This document shows, in pieces, positions 36,774 to 46,312 of a stretch of 64,000 bases of DNA. The DNA comes from Nonlabens xylanidelens. GTDB taxonomy: Bacteria; Bacteroidota; Bacteroidia; Flavobacteriales; Flavobacteriaceae. Under the pieces are notes generated by a model. That model was not told the DNA's origin. It saw nothing but the letters and a program-made list of their open reading frames with translations, and did no database searches. The DNA is taken from contig NZ_PTJE01000001.1 in the NCBI RefSeq assembly GCF_002934445.1, positions 868,001-932,000 on the forward strand. The letters are read 5' to 3'. Position numbers and translations under genes: made by a program. The first letter of the stretch is position 1; the number at the start of each line of letters is the position of its first letter.

Positions 36774-39172
36774 GATTAATCGGTATACTTTGTCTTCTTA
36801 TAGGTTTTTATACTACAGCGCAAACCGTGACTGTAGTTAATGCAATTACTAAGGAAAAGCTATTCTCTGTTGCTGTTTATAATAAAGATAAAAGTATTAG
36901 TGGTATTACAGATTTTGATGGAAAAGTCTCCTTAGAAAAATTCTCAGACACAGATCGCATTTATTTTCAAAGCATGGCTTTTCAAACCTATGTGATTAAT
37001 AAAGTAGATATCCTACCGCAAGGTACTGTTATAGCTATGGTGCCTAGATCAGAAAAGATAAATCCTATAGTTATATCAGCATCTAAATTTGAACAGCGCA
37101 AACAAGATATTCCTCAAAAGATCATTTCACAAAATAGTTCTCAGATACGATCTAATAATCCACAGACCAGCGCAGATTTATTACAACAATCAGGGCAGGT
37201 TTACGTGCAAAAATCTCAACAAGGTGGCGGTAGTCCATTAATAAGAGGTTTTTCTACTAACAGGTTGTTGTTAACTGTAGATGGCGTGCGTATGAATAAT
37301 GCCATTTTTAGAGGTGGTAATCTTCAAAATGTGATTTCTATCGACCCTTTAAGTATTGATCGTACAGAGGTTATTTTAGGTCCTGGTAGTGTCGTTTATG
37401 GTAGTGATGCGATAGGTGGTGTTATGAATTTTTACACACTTAAACCTAAGTTTGCTCAAGATTCCATTTCATTCTCAGGGAATGCTTTAATGAGATATGC
37501 TACAGCAAATAATGAAAACACAGCACATCTAGATTTCAATTATGGTACAAAGAGATTTGCATCTGCTACGAGTATAAGTGTTAATTCTTTTGGCGATCTT
37601 AAGATGGGTTCTCACGGCCCAGATGACTATCTTAGAAACCAGTATGTAGACCGTATAGGTGGAGTAGATGTGATCGTTGATAACCCAAACCCAAAAGAAC
37701 AAGTCCCTACAGGATACGACCAGATTAATTTATTGCAAAAATTTAGATATCAAGCATCTCAAAATTGGGAACTTGATCTAGGTATTATTTATACCGCTAC
37801 AGGTGATTTTCCTAGATATGATTCTTTGAGTAGATTTAATGATAACGGTGACCCTCGTGAGTCAGAATGGTATTATGGACCACAGACCTGGTTAATGTTA
37901 AATGCCAAAGCTATTCACAGAGGTAATGGAAAGTGGTATGATAAAATGATCTTTTCGCAAGCATATCAACAGTTTGAAGAAAGTCGCAATAACCGCTCTT
38001 TTGAAGACGTAGATTTTTTCCAGAATAAAGAAAAAGTAGATGTTTTTACTACATCCATAGATTTTGAAAGACGCAATCGCGAGAATAATGTTCTTTTTTA
38101 TGGAGCAGAGTTTTTACATAATCGAGTTGGGTCAGTAGGTAGTGTTCTTAATATAGATACTCAAGAACGACAGGATGCTGCAAGTAGATATCCAGACGGT
38201 TCTTCATGGAGATCACTCGCTGCCTATGCAAACTACCAGTGGAGACTAGATTCTCAAATCACTATACAATCAGGATTGCGATATAATCACATATGGTTAG
38301 ACGCACAATTTGATAATAGATTTTTCAACTTTCCTTTTGAAGAGGCCAGTCTTAACACCGGTGCATTAACCGGTGCATTAGGAGCTACCTATTTACCAGA
38401 TGACACATGGGAGCTTAGAGCAAACTTCAGCACGGCATTTAGAGCACCTAATGTAGATGACATCGGTAAAATATTTGATCCTAGTCCAGGTACAGTTATT
38501 GTTCCTAATCCAGACTTAGAGTCAGAGTACTCTTATAATACAGAATTGGCAGCTAGAAAACGTATTAATGATAAATTCACCTTTGACGTTTCAGCTTACT
38601 ACACGCTGTTAAAAGATGCATTAGTAGCTAGAGATTTCCAACTTGACGGTCAGGATATGATTACCTATCAAGGTGAATTAAGTCAGGTGCAGGCTATTCA
38701 AAATGCCGAAAAAGCTACTGTTTACGGTATAGAAATAGGCGCTCAATATGAGTTTAATAAAAACCTTAGAATGTACGGTCATTATAACTGGCTAGATGGC
38801 GAGCAAGAAGAATTAGACGGTTCTAAAGTGGCTGTACGACATGTCTCACCTAGTTTTGGGGATATTCATGCGGTTTTTGAAAGTGATAGATTACAACTAG
38901 ATGGTTATGTAATGTTTAACGGACAGTTTGATTTTAACGACCTCGCGCCTAGCCAGCAATCACGCCCTTATTTGTATGCACTTGATAGTGATGGAAATCC
39001 CTATTCACCTAGTTGGTACACCGTAAACTTGCGTTCTAGTTATAAAATTAAAAATGGACTTACTGCAACAGCGATTTTAGAGAACATAACAGACCAGCGT
39101 TACCGCACGTATTCCTCAGGAATAGCAGCTGCTGGACGCAATCTTATACTCGCGTTGAGGTATGCCTTTTAG
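36770..39172 (+). CDS. TonB-dependent outer membrane receptor
   Basis: An 800-residue receptor. It begins with GTG overlapping the recO stop. A signal peptide ends near TTAQ (residue 18), then a carboxypeptidase-regulatory-like domain (about 20-90), a plug domain (about 110-225; SPLIRGFSTNRLLLTVDGVRM, then GPGSVVYGSDAIGGVMNF), and a barrel ending with NLILALRYAF. The plug resembles the HmuR / haem or metal-type receptor group, but the ligand is not certain. It is the third gene of the porZ-recO unit. Confidence 0.88.
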   Translation: MRLIGILCLLIGFYTTAQTVTVVNAITKEKLFSVAVYNKDKSISGITDFDGKVSLEKFSDTDRIYFQSMAFQTYVINKVDILPQGTVIAMVPRSEKINPIVISASKFEQRKQDIPQKIISQNSSQIRSNNPQTSADLLQQSGQVYVQKSQQGGGSPLIRGFSTNRLLLTVDGVRMNNAIFRGGNLQNVISIDPLSIDRTEVILGPGSVVYGSDAIGGVMNFYTLKPKFAQDSISFSGNALMRYATANNENTAHLDFNYGTKRFASATSISVNSFGDLKMGSHGPDDYLRNQYVDRIGGVDVIVDNPNPKEQVPTGYDQINLLQKFRYQASQNWELDLGIIYTATGDFPRYDSLSRFNDNGDPRESEWYYGPQTWLMLNAKAIHRGNGKWYDKMIFSQAYQQFEESRNNRSFEDVDFFQNKEKVDVFTTSIDFERRNRENNVLFYGAEFLHNRVGSVGSVLNIDTQERQDAASRYPDGSSWRSLAAYANYQWRLDSQITIQSGLRYNHIWLDAQFDNRFFNFPFEEASLNTGALTGALGATYLPDDTWELRANFSTAFRAPNVDDIGKIFDPSPGTVIVPNPDLESEYSYNTELAARKRINDKFTFDVSAYYTLLKDALVARDFQLDGQDMITYQGELSQVQAIQNAEKATVYGIEIGAQYEFNKNLRMYGHYNWLDGEQEELDGSKVAVRHVSPSFGDIHAVFESDRLQLDGYVMFNGQFDFNDLAPSQQSRPYLYALDSDGNPYSPSWYTVNLRSSYKIKNGLTATAILENITDQRYRTYSSGIAAAGRNLILALRYAF

Positions 39173-39192
39173 ATGATTGTTTGTAACGGTCT

Positions 39193-39208
39193 CGCTTTCG
39201 CGAAAGCG
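39193..39208. repeat. Palindrome copy 10 (after the TonB-dependent receptor gene)
   Basis: Exact copy 20 bases after the receptor stop and upstream of pdeM. No hairpin with a T run is seen in this gap, so the copy itself could fold at the message end. Distance from copy 9 is 5,555 bases. Confidence 0.95.
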
Positions 39209-39269
39209 GAATTATTAACCAACCATTTATATACAAAATACATTTAATAATTAATAATCATCCTGCAAG

Positions 39270-39905
39270 CTGGCACTAGAAGTAAAACTCCAAGATCAAA
39301 CATTTCAATTGCACCGCAGTGGCGCATGCTATTGGGTAGAACAAGATGTTATTCTTCTTGCCGATGTTCATTTGGGAAAAAGTGCTCATTTTAGAAAACA
39401 TGGTATGGCTGTACCTATCCAAGCAGACGATAAAGAATATGATAAGTTAAATGCGATAATAGAGGAGTTCAAACCATCTCGATTATGGTTTCTAGGTGAT
39501 TTATTCCATTCTTATAAAAATGCAGAATGGCATTTCTTTGAGCAATGGATCAACTCTCAAACCATAGAAATAAGTCTGGTAATGGGGAATCACGATGTTA
39601 TATCTCGCGATTCATTTGAGAACTTGGGCATGAAAACGTATGATTCTTTACAAATGGGAAAAGTACTTTTAACCCATCACCCAGAAGAAATAGATGGTAA
39701 TTATAATATTGCTGGTCACATACATCCATCAGTTAAATTACAAGGTAAGGGTAGGCAGCGTTTAAAGCTGTCTTGTTTTTTCTGTACAGATTATGGGATG
39801 ATTTTACCAGCTTTTGGTGATTTTACGGGCACCTACACTATAAAGCCTAAAAAAGGGAATAGAGTTTTTGCTATTGCAGGCGATGAGGTAATAGAGCTTA
39901 ATTAG
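39270..39905 (+). CDS. pdeM: Ligase-associated DNA damage response endonuclease PdeM (metallophosphoesterase)
   Basis: A metallophosphoesterase of the PdeM type, a small nuclease tied to the LigD-like DNA repair cluster; those partners are not here. Metal-site motifs are all present: LADVHLGKSAHFR (Asp and His), LGDLFHSYKN, MGNHD and AGHIHPSVKL. No ATG begins the frame. The frame is open back to 39258 and the family's N-terminal strand (LEVKLQDQTFQLHRSG) lies before the nearest TTG at 39309, so I extend to CTG 39270, which would give Met-Ala-Leu-Glu-Val; TTG 39309 would lose that strand. The start remains uncertain. Confidence 0.72.
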   Translation: MALEVKLQDQTFQLHRSGACYWVEQDVILLADVHLGKSAHFRKHGMAVPIQADDKEYDKLNAIIEEFKPSRLWFLGDLFHSYKNAEWHFFEQWINSQTIEISLVMGNHDVISRDSFENLGMKTYDSLQMGKVLLTHHPEEIDGNYNIAGHIHPSVKLQGKGRQRLKLSCFFCTDYGMILPAFGDFTGTYTIKPKKGNRVFAIAGDEVIELN

Positions 39906-39979
39906 GTCGGTAAACTTAAAATAATTCTAATTTCCTACAATTACTAGGGTATTCTAACGGCAAGATTTATCTTTATAAG

Positions 39980-40825
39980 ATGTCTAGAAAATTAACCTCC
40001 ATATTAAATTTAATAAGTATTATCATTTTAATAGCCTGGAATGGGTTTGCAAATACTGGTAACTATAACGGTAAAAGTGTAGGTGACCTGAGTGCAGAGT
40101 ATGATAATTTATTCACTCCAGCGCCGTATGCGTTTTCTATTTGGGGTATCATATTTTTAATGCTGCTAGTCTTTGGTGTCTATGGCGTTTATGTGTCATT
40201 TTCTACAAAGCATCTATCCATAAACAAGGATTATAAAGCAGACTTTGTGAAAACTACGAGTCCGTGGTTTCTAGCGGCAAATGTTTTTTGCACACTATGG
40301 GTGGCTTTATGGTTAGATGAGCATATTGCAGCATCTGTAGTGATGATGTTAGGGATTCTTTTCTGTCTATTAATGTGTGTGCGACAGTTAGATATGGAAA
40401 TATGGGATGCTCCATTTCCGGTTATAGCCTTTGTATGGTGGCCGCTGTGTTTGTATTCTGGATGGATAAGTGTTGCCACTATTGCAAATATAGCTGCATG
40501 GTTAAATGGAACATATGACATTGCTATTACTACACAAGTGTATGTCACTCTAGTCATGATTTTTATAGCTTTTATGGTAAATCTTGGGATGCTTATTTAT
40601 CGCAATATGCGCGAATTTGCTCTAGTAGGAGTATGGGCACTAGTTGCGATATTCATGAGATTCAAAACACCTATGGATGGAATAAGTAAACTAGCAACTA
40701 ATCAGATAGCTTATCTCTCTCTAGGTTGCGCCATACTGTTAGTGCTAGCGATAAGTTTTCATGCTATAAAAAATGCTAAGACTAATCCTATGAAAAAAAT
40801 GAAGGAGTGGAATGCCTCTCGATAA
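39980..40825 (+). CDS. TspO/MBR-like tryptophan-rich membrane protein
   Basis: A 281-residue membrane protein with about seven hydrophobic segments, larger than classical five-helix TspO. NLFTPAPYAFSIWGIIFLMLLVF near residue 44-66 resembles the first conserved part of TspO-like proteins, and tryptophans are frequent (for example FVWWPLCLYSGWIS). In bacteria TspO proteins bind porphyrins or sterols, but this distant member has no assigned ligand. The gene is alone, with the next gene convergent after three bases. Confidence 0.65.
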   Translation: MSRKLTSILNLISIIILIAWNGFANTGNYNGKSVGDLSAEYDNLFTPAPYAFSIWGIIFLMLLVFGVYGVYVSFSTKHLSINKDYKADFVKTTSPWFLAANVFCTLWVALWLDEHIAASVVMMLGILFCLLMCVRQLDMEIWDAPFPVIAFVWWPLCLYSGWISVATIANIAAWLNGTYDIAITTQVYVTLVMIFIAFMVNLGMLIYRNMREFALVGVWALVAIFMRFKTPMDGISKLATNQIAYLSLGCAILLVLAISFHAIKNAKTNPMKKMKEWNASR

Positions 40826-40828
40826 AAG

Positions 40829-42166
40829 TTACATTCCTTTAAAGTCATTTCCCCAACTAGGATAATTAAAAATGGTTTTTCTTAACTCTTTAAAGGTCAT
40901 TTGTGCTTTCATAGCAATAGCGATCATGTTGATTTGTTCACTAGCTTCTGGCCCTACGATGTGAGCACCTATGATGAGTCCGTTTTCTTTATCTAAAATT
41001 ATTTTATAGGCATATGCTTTGGCATTGATACGTTTGTTATTAAACCACTCGCTTCCATCTTCTTGTAGTACCTTGTATTTTCTGTTTTCTTTTTCAGCTT
41101 GTAATTCTGTAAGACCTATACCTGCACATTGAGGTATGGTAAAAACAGTGCTAGGTATGGCCGGTGTCTCTATTTTTACCTTCTCACCGATAAGATTTTT
41201 TGAGACTACGGTTGCTTCTATGCTACTTAATGGCGTTAATGGTAGGTTTTTACTAGATACATCACCACAAGCATAAATATGGGGCTGGCTAGTACTTTGT
41301 AAAAATTCATTAACTACCACGCCATTTTTATCGCTGACTATATTAGCCTTTTCTAGATCTAGAGATGACGTTGCAGGTACTCTTCCTGCGGTATTGAAAA
41401 CACAATCTGTAGTGATTTGATGCATGCCATCTTCCATAGAATAGTTCACGATATATCTTCCTTCTCTTTGTTCAACACTAGATGCTTGTGCATTTTTAAT
41501 TATTTTAATACCTAATTGCTCAGAAGTGTTTTCAACCTGTCGGGCAGTAAATTCTTCAAATGGAGCAAGGATTTGTTCTCCTTTTTGTATCATGGTTACT
41601 TTAGATCCAGCTCTAGCTAGAATTTGCCCAAACTCCATGCCTATGTATCCTGCACCTACAAAAACTACTTTTTCAGGTACTTCCTTTAATTTAAAGAAAT
41701 CTCCTGAGGTAAGCATGAATTTTTCTCCAGGTATGCCCAGTTTTAAAGGAGTCATTCCTGTGGCAATAACAAAATGCGCGGCTTTTATTTTCTCTCCATC
41801 TAGAATAACAGTTTCAGGATCTATAAAAGTAGCTTCTCCATGTAAACAAGTAATTCCTTTATCTTTGAGTTCATGTTCTGTTTTATCTGGTATGTCTTTG
41901 GTATATCTATGAGCATAATTCATTGCTTCATTCCAGTTGAAGTTAATGGTACCATCGATACCATCGCCGGTCATGTCTTTTGCAAAATTAAATGCTTCTA
42001 CAGATGCTAGAATAAGTTTTTTAGGATCGCAACCTCGCTGGGAACAAGTGCCTCCATATTCTCGATTATCTATTATAGCAACGCTCATTCCAGCTTCTTT
42101 ACATGTGTTAGCTACTAATTTACCTGCCGTACCAGTCCCAAAAACAAAAACATCAAATTTCTTCAT
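40829..42166 (-). CDS. Pyridine nucleotide-disulfide oxidoreductase
   Basis: A 445-residue flavoprotein of the glutathione reductase / dihydrolipoamide dehydrogenase class. FAD binding is at GTGTAGKLVANTCKEAG (about residue 10), and the redox disulfide is in GGTCSQRGCDPKK (Cys41 and Cys46), which differs from the usual GGTCLNVGCIPSK of lipoamide dehydrogenase. The NAD(P)-binding GAGYIGMEFGQ and second FAD motif IYACGDV are present. It lacks the C-terminal His-Pro active motif of classical family members (it ends FNYPSWGNDFKGM), so its substrate is open: a disulfide or other small oxidant. It converges with the TspO-like gene. Confidence 0.85.
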   Translation of the reverse strand: MKKFDVFVFGTGTAGKLVANTCKEAGMSVAIIDNREYGGTCSQRGCDPKKLILASVEAFNFAKDMTGDGIDGTINFNWNEAMNYAHRYTKDIPDKTEHELKDKGITCLHGEATFIDPETVILDGEKIKAAHFVIATGMTPLKLGIPGEKFMLTSGDFFKLKEVPEKVVFVGAGYIGMEFGQILARAGSKVTMIQKGEQILAPFEEFTARQVENTSEQLGIKIIKNAQASSVEQREGRYIVNYSMEDGMHQITTDCVFNTAGRVPATSSLDLEKANIVSDKNGVVVNEFLQSTSQPHIYACGDVSSKNLPLTPLSSIEATVVSKNLIGEKVKIETPAIPSTVFTIPQCAGIGLTELQAEKENRKYKVLQEDGSEWFNNKRINAKAYAYKIILDKENGLIIGAHIVGPEASEQINMIAIAMKAQMTFKELRKTIFNYPSWGNDFKGM

Positions 42167-42221
42167 GACTTAAAGATAAGAGTGCAATCCATGTCCTTGT
42201 ATTAAAGAATTCTCAATATTC

Positions 42222-42251
42222 TTGATATGCTTTATTCAGGACGTATCTTTG
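42222..42251 (+). promoter_or_regulatory. Promoter of mfd
   Basis: TTG at 42222-42224, a 19-base gap, and TATCTTTG at 42244-42251 fit the Bacteroidota consensus. The ATG at 42262 is ten bases after the -7 box, so the transcript may be nearly leaderless. Confidence 0.65.
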
Positions 42252-42261
42252 TGATTATATT

Positions 42262-45200
42262 ATGAGTTTTACTACTATTCTTAATCAATTTTCAAAAGCT
42301 GCTCAAACGCAAAGCTTAAAGGAAATCGTTGCCCAATCTCAAGGTTCAACTACTATAAGTGGTCTTAATGGAAGTTCACTGTCCATCGTTTTAAAAACAG
42401 CTTTTCAAGATGCAGATAAGCCTTTTTTACTTATTTGTAACGATAAGGAAGAAGCTGCTTTCTATTTAAACGATCTAGAAAAGATGATAGGAGAGGATAA
42501 AGTCCTATTCTATCCAGGTAGTTATAGACGTCCTTATCAAATAGAAGAAACAGATAACGCAAACGTGTTATTACGTGCCGAGGTGCTCAATCGCATTAAC
42601 TCGCGCAAAAAGCCAGCAATGATAGTTACCTATCCAGATGCTCTTTTTGAAAAAGTAGTTACTCGTAAAGAGTTAGAAAAAAACACGCTCAAAATTACGG
42701 TAGGAGATCAGATTTCCATCGAATTTGCAAACGAGGTCCTTTTTGAATATAAATTTAAACGTGTAGATTTTGTTACCGAGCCTGGAGAATTCTCGCTGCG
42801 AGGTGGTATTCTTGATGTTTTTTCATTCTCAAATGATGAGCCTTATCGTATTGAGTTTTTTGGAAATGAGATCGATTCCATAAGAGTCTTTGATGTAGAG
42901 ACACAATTATCAAAGGATCAAACTAAAAAAATCTCCATCATTCCTAATGTGGAGAATAAACAGTCAGAAGAAACTCGAGAGAGTTTTTTAGAATATATTT
43001 CTAATAACACGGCTATATTCTCGATGAATATGGATTTATTATATGGTCGTGTTGATTCGCTTTTCGCGAAAGCGGAACAAGCATACAATGAATTGCAAGG
43101 TGAAATACGACAGTTAACACCTAAAGAAATATTTAGTGATAGCAAGTTGATTAAAGAACAATTGAAATCTTTTAATCATTTTGAATTTACCACAGCCCAA
43201 GGTGTACTAGTTTATAAAACATCTCCACAACCATCTTTTAATAAGCAATTTGATTTACTTATTGAAAATTTAAAGGAGAATGAAGAAAAAGACTATAAGA
43301 ATTATTTATTCTGTAGTAGCGAGCAGCAAGCAAAACGTTTTCATGACATATTTGAAGATATGAATGCCCAGGTGCAGTATGAAACGGTCGTTATGTCTTT
43401 ATATCGAGGTTTTATAAGTCATGATTTAAAAGCAGTTTGCTACACAGACCATCAAATATTTGAGAGATACCACAAGTTTAATTTAAAGAATGGTTATGCA
43501 AAGAAGCAAGCGATTACTTTAAAAGAATTGAATACGCTTGTCATAGGTGATTATGTAACTCATATCGATCATGGTATCGGTAAATTTGGTGGGTTACAGA
43601 AAATAGATGTTAACGGTAAAAAGCAAGAGGCTATTAAATTGATTTATGGAGAACGTGATATTCTTTATGTATCAATTCACTCGTTGCACAAAATAACACG
43701 TTATAGCAGTAAAGATGGAAAAGCGCCTAAAGTATATAAATTAGGTAGTCCTGCGTGGAAAAAATTAAAGGCCAAAACCAAGACGAAGGTCAAGCAGATA
43801 GCATTTGACTTAATTAAACTTTATGCAAAGCGTCGTGCACAAAAAGGATTCCAGTATGCTCCAGATGGCTATTTACAAAATGAACTAGAGGCAAGTTTTA
43901 TTTATGAAGACACTCCAGATCAAAGTAGCGCGACAGAGGACGTAAAAAGAGATATGGAAAGTGATCGACCTATGGATCGATTAGTTTGTGGAGATGTAGG
44001 TTTTGGTAAAACAGAGGTTGCTATTAGAGCAGCGTTTAAGGCGGCAGTTAACGGTAAACAGGTTGCGGTTCTTGTCCCTACTACTATTCTTGCTTTTCAA
44101 CATGCAAAAACTTTTAAAGAACGTCTAGCAGATTTACCGGTTAAGGTTGATTATCTCAACCGTTTTAGAACCGCAAAAGAACGTAAAGGTGTTCTAGAAG
44201 GTTTAGAAAATGGATCTATTGATATAGTTATAGGGACGCATCAACTAGTTAGTAAATCCATTCAATTTAAAGATCTGGGATTATTAATTATAGACGAAGA
44301 GCAAAAATTTGGTGTTGCGGTTAAGGATAAGCTTAAAACACTTAAAGAAAATATAGATACACTTACATTAACAGCTACACCTATACCTAGAACTTTACAG
44401 TTCTCTTTAATGGCGGCACGAGATTTAAGTGTGATAAAGACGCCGCCACCTAACAGGCATCCTGTAGAGACTAAAGTAGTACGTTTTAGTGAGGAGACTA
44501 TACGTGATGCTGTAAGTTATGAAATATCTCGTGGTGGACAAGTGTTTTTTGTACACAACCGCATTGAAAATATTAAAGAAGTAGCAGGAATGATACAACG
44601 ATCTGTTCCTGAGGCAAAAATAGGTATCGGCCATGGACAGATGGACGGTAAGAAGCTAGAAGAGCTCATGCTTGCTTTTATCAATGGAGAGTTTGATGTG
44701 CTTGTTTCTACCACAATTATTGAAAGTGGTCTAGATGTGCCTAATGCAAATACTATTTTTATCAATAGTGCCAACAACTTCGGTCTGTCAGATTTACACC
44801 AGATGCGTGGACGTGTAGGACGTAGTAATAAAAAGGCGTTTTGTTACTTCATCACACCACCATATGATGTAATGACAGAAGATGCTAGAAAACGTATACA
44901 AGCTCTAGAAATGTTTTCTGACCTAGGTAGTGGTTTTAATATCGCTATGAAAGATCTAGAAATACGTGGTTCTGGTGATATTTTGGGTGGTGAGCAAAGC
45001 GGATTTATAAATGAGATAGGATTTGATACGTATCAAAAAATTCTTAGTGAAGCTATTACTGAGTTAAAAGAAAATGAATTTGCCGATCTTTATGAGACTA
45101 ACGATAAAGAGAAGAAACATGTTACAGAAGTAACTATAGATTCTGATTTTGAGTTGTTGTTTCCAGATGATTATATCAACTCGATTACAGAGCGTCTAGC

Positions 45201-45600
45201 GCTTTATGCAAAACTTAATGACGTAGAAGATGAAAAAGGTCTAGAGGTTTATAAAAAAGAGCTAATAGATCGTTTTGGAGAGCTTCCAGAAGAGGCAGAG
45301 AATTTATTAACGAGTGTTAGGATTAAATGGATTGCTACTCGATTAGGGCTAGAAAAAATTGTGATGAAACAAGGTAAGTTTATAGGTTACTTTGTATCTG
45401 ACCAGCAAAGTGGTTTTTATCAAAGTGAATCATTTGGGAAAGTATTAAAAGCGGTACAAAACAATCCGAAAATTCTTAGAATGAAGGAAAAACAAACTCG
45501 TGCAGGATTGAGATTGTTGTTAACTGTAGAGAACGTGAAAACGGTAGATAGGGTTTATGACATATTAAACACTATCATGCCGACTTCTGTTTCTGCGTAA
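42262..45600 (+). CDS. mfd: Transcription-repair coupling factor Mfd
   Basis: A 1,112-residue ATP-dependent translocase that removes stalled RNA polymerase and recruits UvrA. Domains in order: UvrB-like N-terminal module (about 1-350), RNA polymerase interaction domain (about 425-500; GDYVTHIDHGIGKFGG), translocase with Walker A GDVGFGKTE (about 575-583), Walker B IIDEEQKFG, and helicase motifs through RGRVGRS, then the TRCF C-terminal domain. A 17-base variant of the palindrome with one extra T (43058-43074) encodes Ser-Leu-Phe-Ala-Lys-Ala at residues 266-271 in a helical part of the N-terminal module. No other anomaly. Confidence 0.96.
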   Translation: MSFTTILNQFSKAAQTQSLKEIVAQSQGSTTISGLNGSSLSIVLKTAFQDADKPFLLICNDKEEAAFYLNDLEKMIGEDKVLFYPGSYRRPYQIEETDNANVLLRAEVLNRINSRKKPAMIVTYPDALFEKVVTRKELEKNTLKITVGDQISIEFANEVLFEYKFKRVDFVTEPGEFSLRGGILDVFSFSNDEPYRIEFFGNEIDSIRVFDVETQLSKDQTKKISIIPNVENKQSEETRESFLEYISNNTAIFSMNMDLLYGRVDSLFAKAEQAYNELQGEIRQLTPKEIFSDSKLIKEQLKSFNHFEFTTAQGVLVYKTSPQPSFNKQFDLLIENLKENEEKDYKNYLFCSSEQQAKRFHDIFEDMNAQVQYETVVMSLYRGFISHDLKAVCYTDHQIFERYHKFNLKNGYAKKQAITLKELNTLVIGDYVTHIDHGIGKFGGLQKIDVNGKKQEAIKLIYGERDILYVSIHSLHKITRYSSKDGKAPKVYKLGSPAWKKLKAKTKTKVKQIAFDLIKLYAKRRAQKGFQYAPDGYLQNELEASFIYEDTPDQSSATEDVKRDMESDRPMDRLVCGDVGFGKTEVAIRAAFKAAVNGKQVAVLVPTTILAFQHAKTFKERLADLPVKVDYLNRFRTAKERKGVLEGLENGSIDIVIGTHQLVSKSIQFKDLGLLIIDEEQKFGVAVKDKLKTLKENIDTLTLTATPIPRTLQFSLMAARDLSVIKTPPPNRHPVETKVVRFSEETIRDAVSYEISRGGQVFFVHNRIENIKEVAGMIQRSVPEAKIGIGHGQMDGKKLEELMLAFINGEFDVLVSTTIIESGLDVPNANTIFINSANNFGLSDLHQMRGRVGRSNKKAFCYFITPPYDVMTEDARKRIQALEMFSDLGSGFNIAMKDLEIRGSGDILGGEQSGFINEIGFDTYQKILSEAITELKENEFADLYETNDKEKKHVTEVTIDSDFELLFPDDYINSITERLALYAKLNDVEDEKGLEVYKKELIDRFGELPEEAENLLTSVRIKWIATRLGLEKIVMKQGKFIGYFVSDQQSGFYQSESFGKVLKAVQNNPKILRMKEKQTRAGLRLLLTVENVKTVDRVYDILNTIMPTSVSA
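43058..43074. repeat. Palindrome copy 11, variant with one extra T (mfd)
   Basis: CGCTTTTCGCGAAAGCG: the core TTTCGCGAAA stays perfect, but one T is added on the left arm. It encodes Ser-Leu-Phe-Ala-Lys-Ala in Mfd. Distance from copy 10 is 3,865 bases. Confidence 0.9.
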
Positions 45601-45701
45601 ATGATAGGAATTTGCAGCACTGTGTTTCCGCGAGGCTGCAGTTATCCTGCCTTATGAAATTAAAGATACAATGTATTAATTTTTACAATTAGAGATATAA
45701 T

Positions 45702-46208
45702 TTGAAACAACTTACCCATTACGACATAGAAAATCAGCAGAAGCAATTTCCTATAACCATAGTTTGTGACGCGATTAGAACACCAGAGAATATAGGGATG
45801 TGTTTCCGTATATCAGAGAGTTTTGGGGTAGAGAAAATATATTTTCATGAAGACTCGCCTACCATAGCAAACAGAGTGGTTAAAAAAACGGCAAGAAACA
45901 CATCAGGTCAAATCGACCATGACACCTATAAGGATTTTACAACTGTAGTCAATAGATTAAAACAAGAAGGCAACGCGATTATAGGTATCGAGATCACAGA
46001 TAAAAGTGTTGCTATTCAAAAGTTCGATTTTAAGCAACATGATAAAATTGTTTTGCTTTTGGGTAGTGAGCGTCATGGAATAGAAAACGTGGACTTACTA
46101 GATTACACGGTGTCGATACCTATGTTTGGTAGGAACTCGAGTATGAATGTGATACACAGCCTCGCTATTTCATTATACGAGGTTACAAATCAGCTTACAG
46201 AAAAGTAG
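45702..46208 (+). CDS. TrmH/SpoU-family RNA 2'-O-methyltransferase
   Basis: A 168-residue SAM-dependent ribose methyltransferase of the SPOUT class. The knot motifs are visible: IVCDAIRTPENIGMCFRISESFGV (about 20-43), VLLLGSERHGIE (about 117-128) and IPMFGRNSSMNVIHSLAISLYE (about 138-159). It lacks extra N-terminal RNA-binding domains, so the target (tRNA or rRNA) is not set. The start is TTG at 45702 with no ATG alternative. A terminator follows. Confidence 0.88.
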   Translation: MKQLTHYDIENQQKQFPITIVCDAIRTPENIGMCFRISESFGVEKIYFHEDSPTIANRVVKKTARNTSGQIDHDTYKDFTTVVNRLKQEGNAIIGIEITDKSVAIQKFDFKQHDKIVLLLGSERHGIENVDLLDYTVSIPMFGRNSSMNVIHSLAISLYEVTNQLTEK

Positions 46209-46232
46209 AATACTTCAGATATATTCTAACAT

Positions 46233-46270
46233 AAAAATGCCTCGATCAATTTACTGATCGAGGCGTTTTT
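46233..46270. terminator. Terminator after the SpoU-family gene
   Basis: GCCTCGATCA (46239-46248) pairs with TGATCGAGGC (46255-46264), with five A before and five T after. A palindrome copy begins 13 bases downstream. Confidence 0.88.
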
Positions 46271-46282
46271 GTTTATTAGTTG

Positions 46283-46298
46283 CGCTTTCGCGAAAGCG
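46283..46298. repeat. Palindrome copy 12 (between the SpoU-family and membrane protein genes)
   Basis: Exact copy in a convergent intergenic region, 13 bases after a terminator. Distance from copy 11 is 3,225 bases. Confidence 0.95.
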
Positions 46299-46312
46299 AG
46301 ACTATAACAATC

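Noticed and set aside
45613-45640. Inverted repeat TGCAGC/GCTGCA between mfd and the SpoU-family gene, near a TTTCCGCGA stretch
   Set aside because: Only six base pairs with a 16-base loop and no T run, so not a terminator; the resemblance to the palindrome core is too weak to call a copy.
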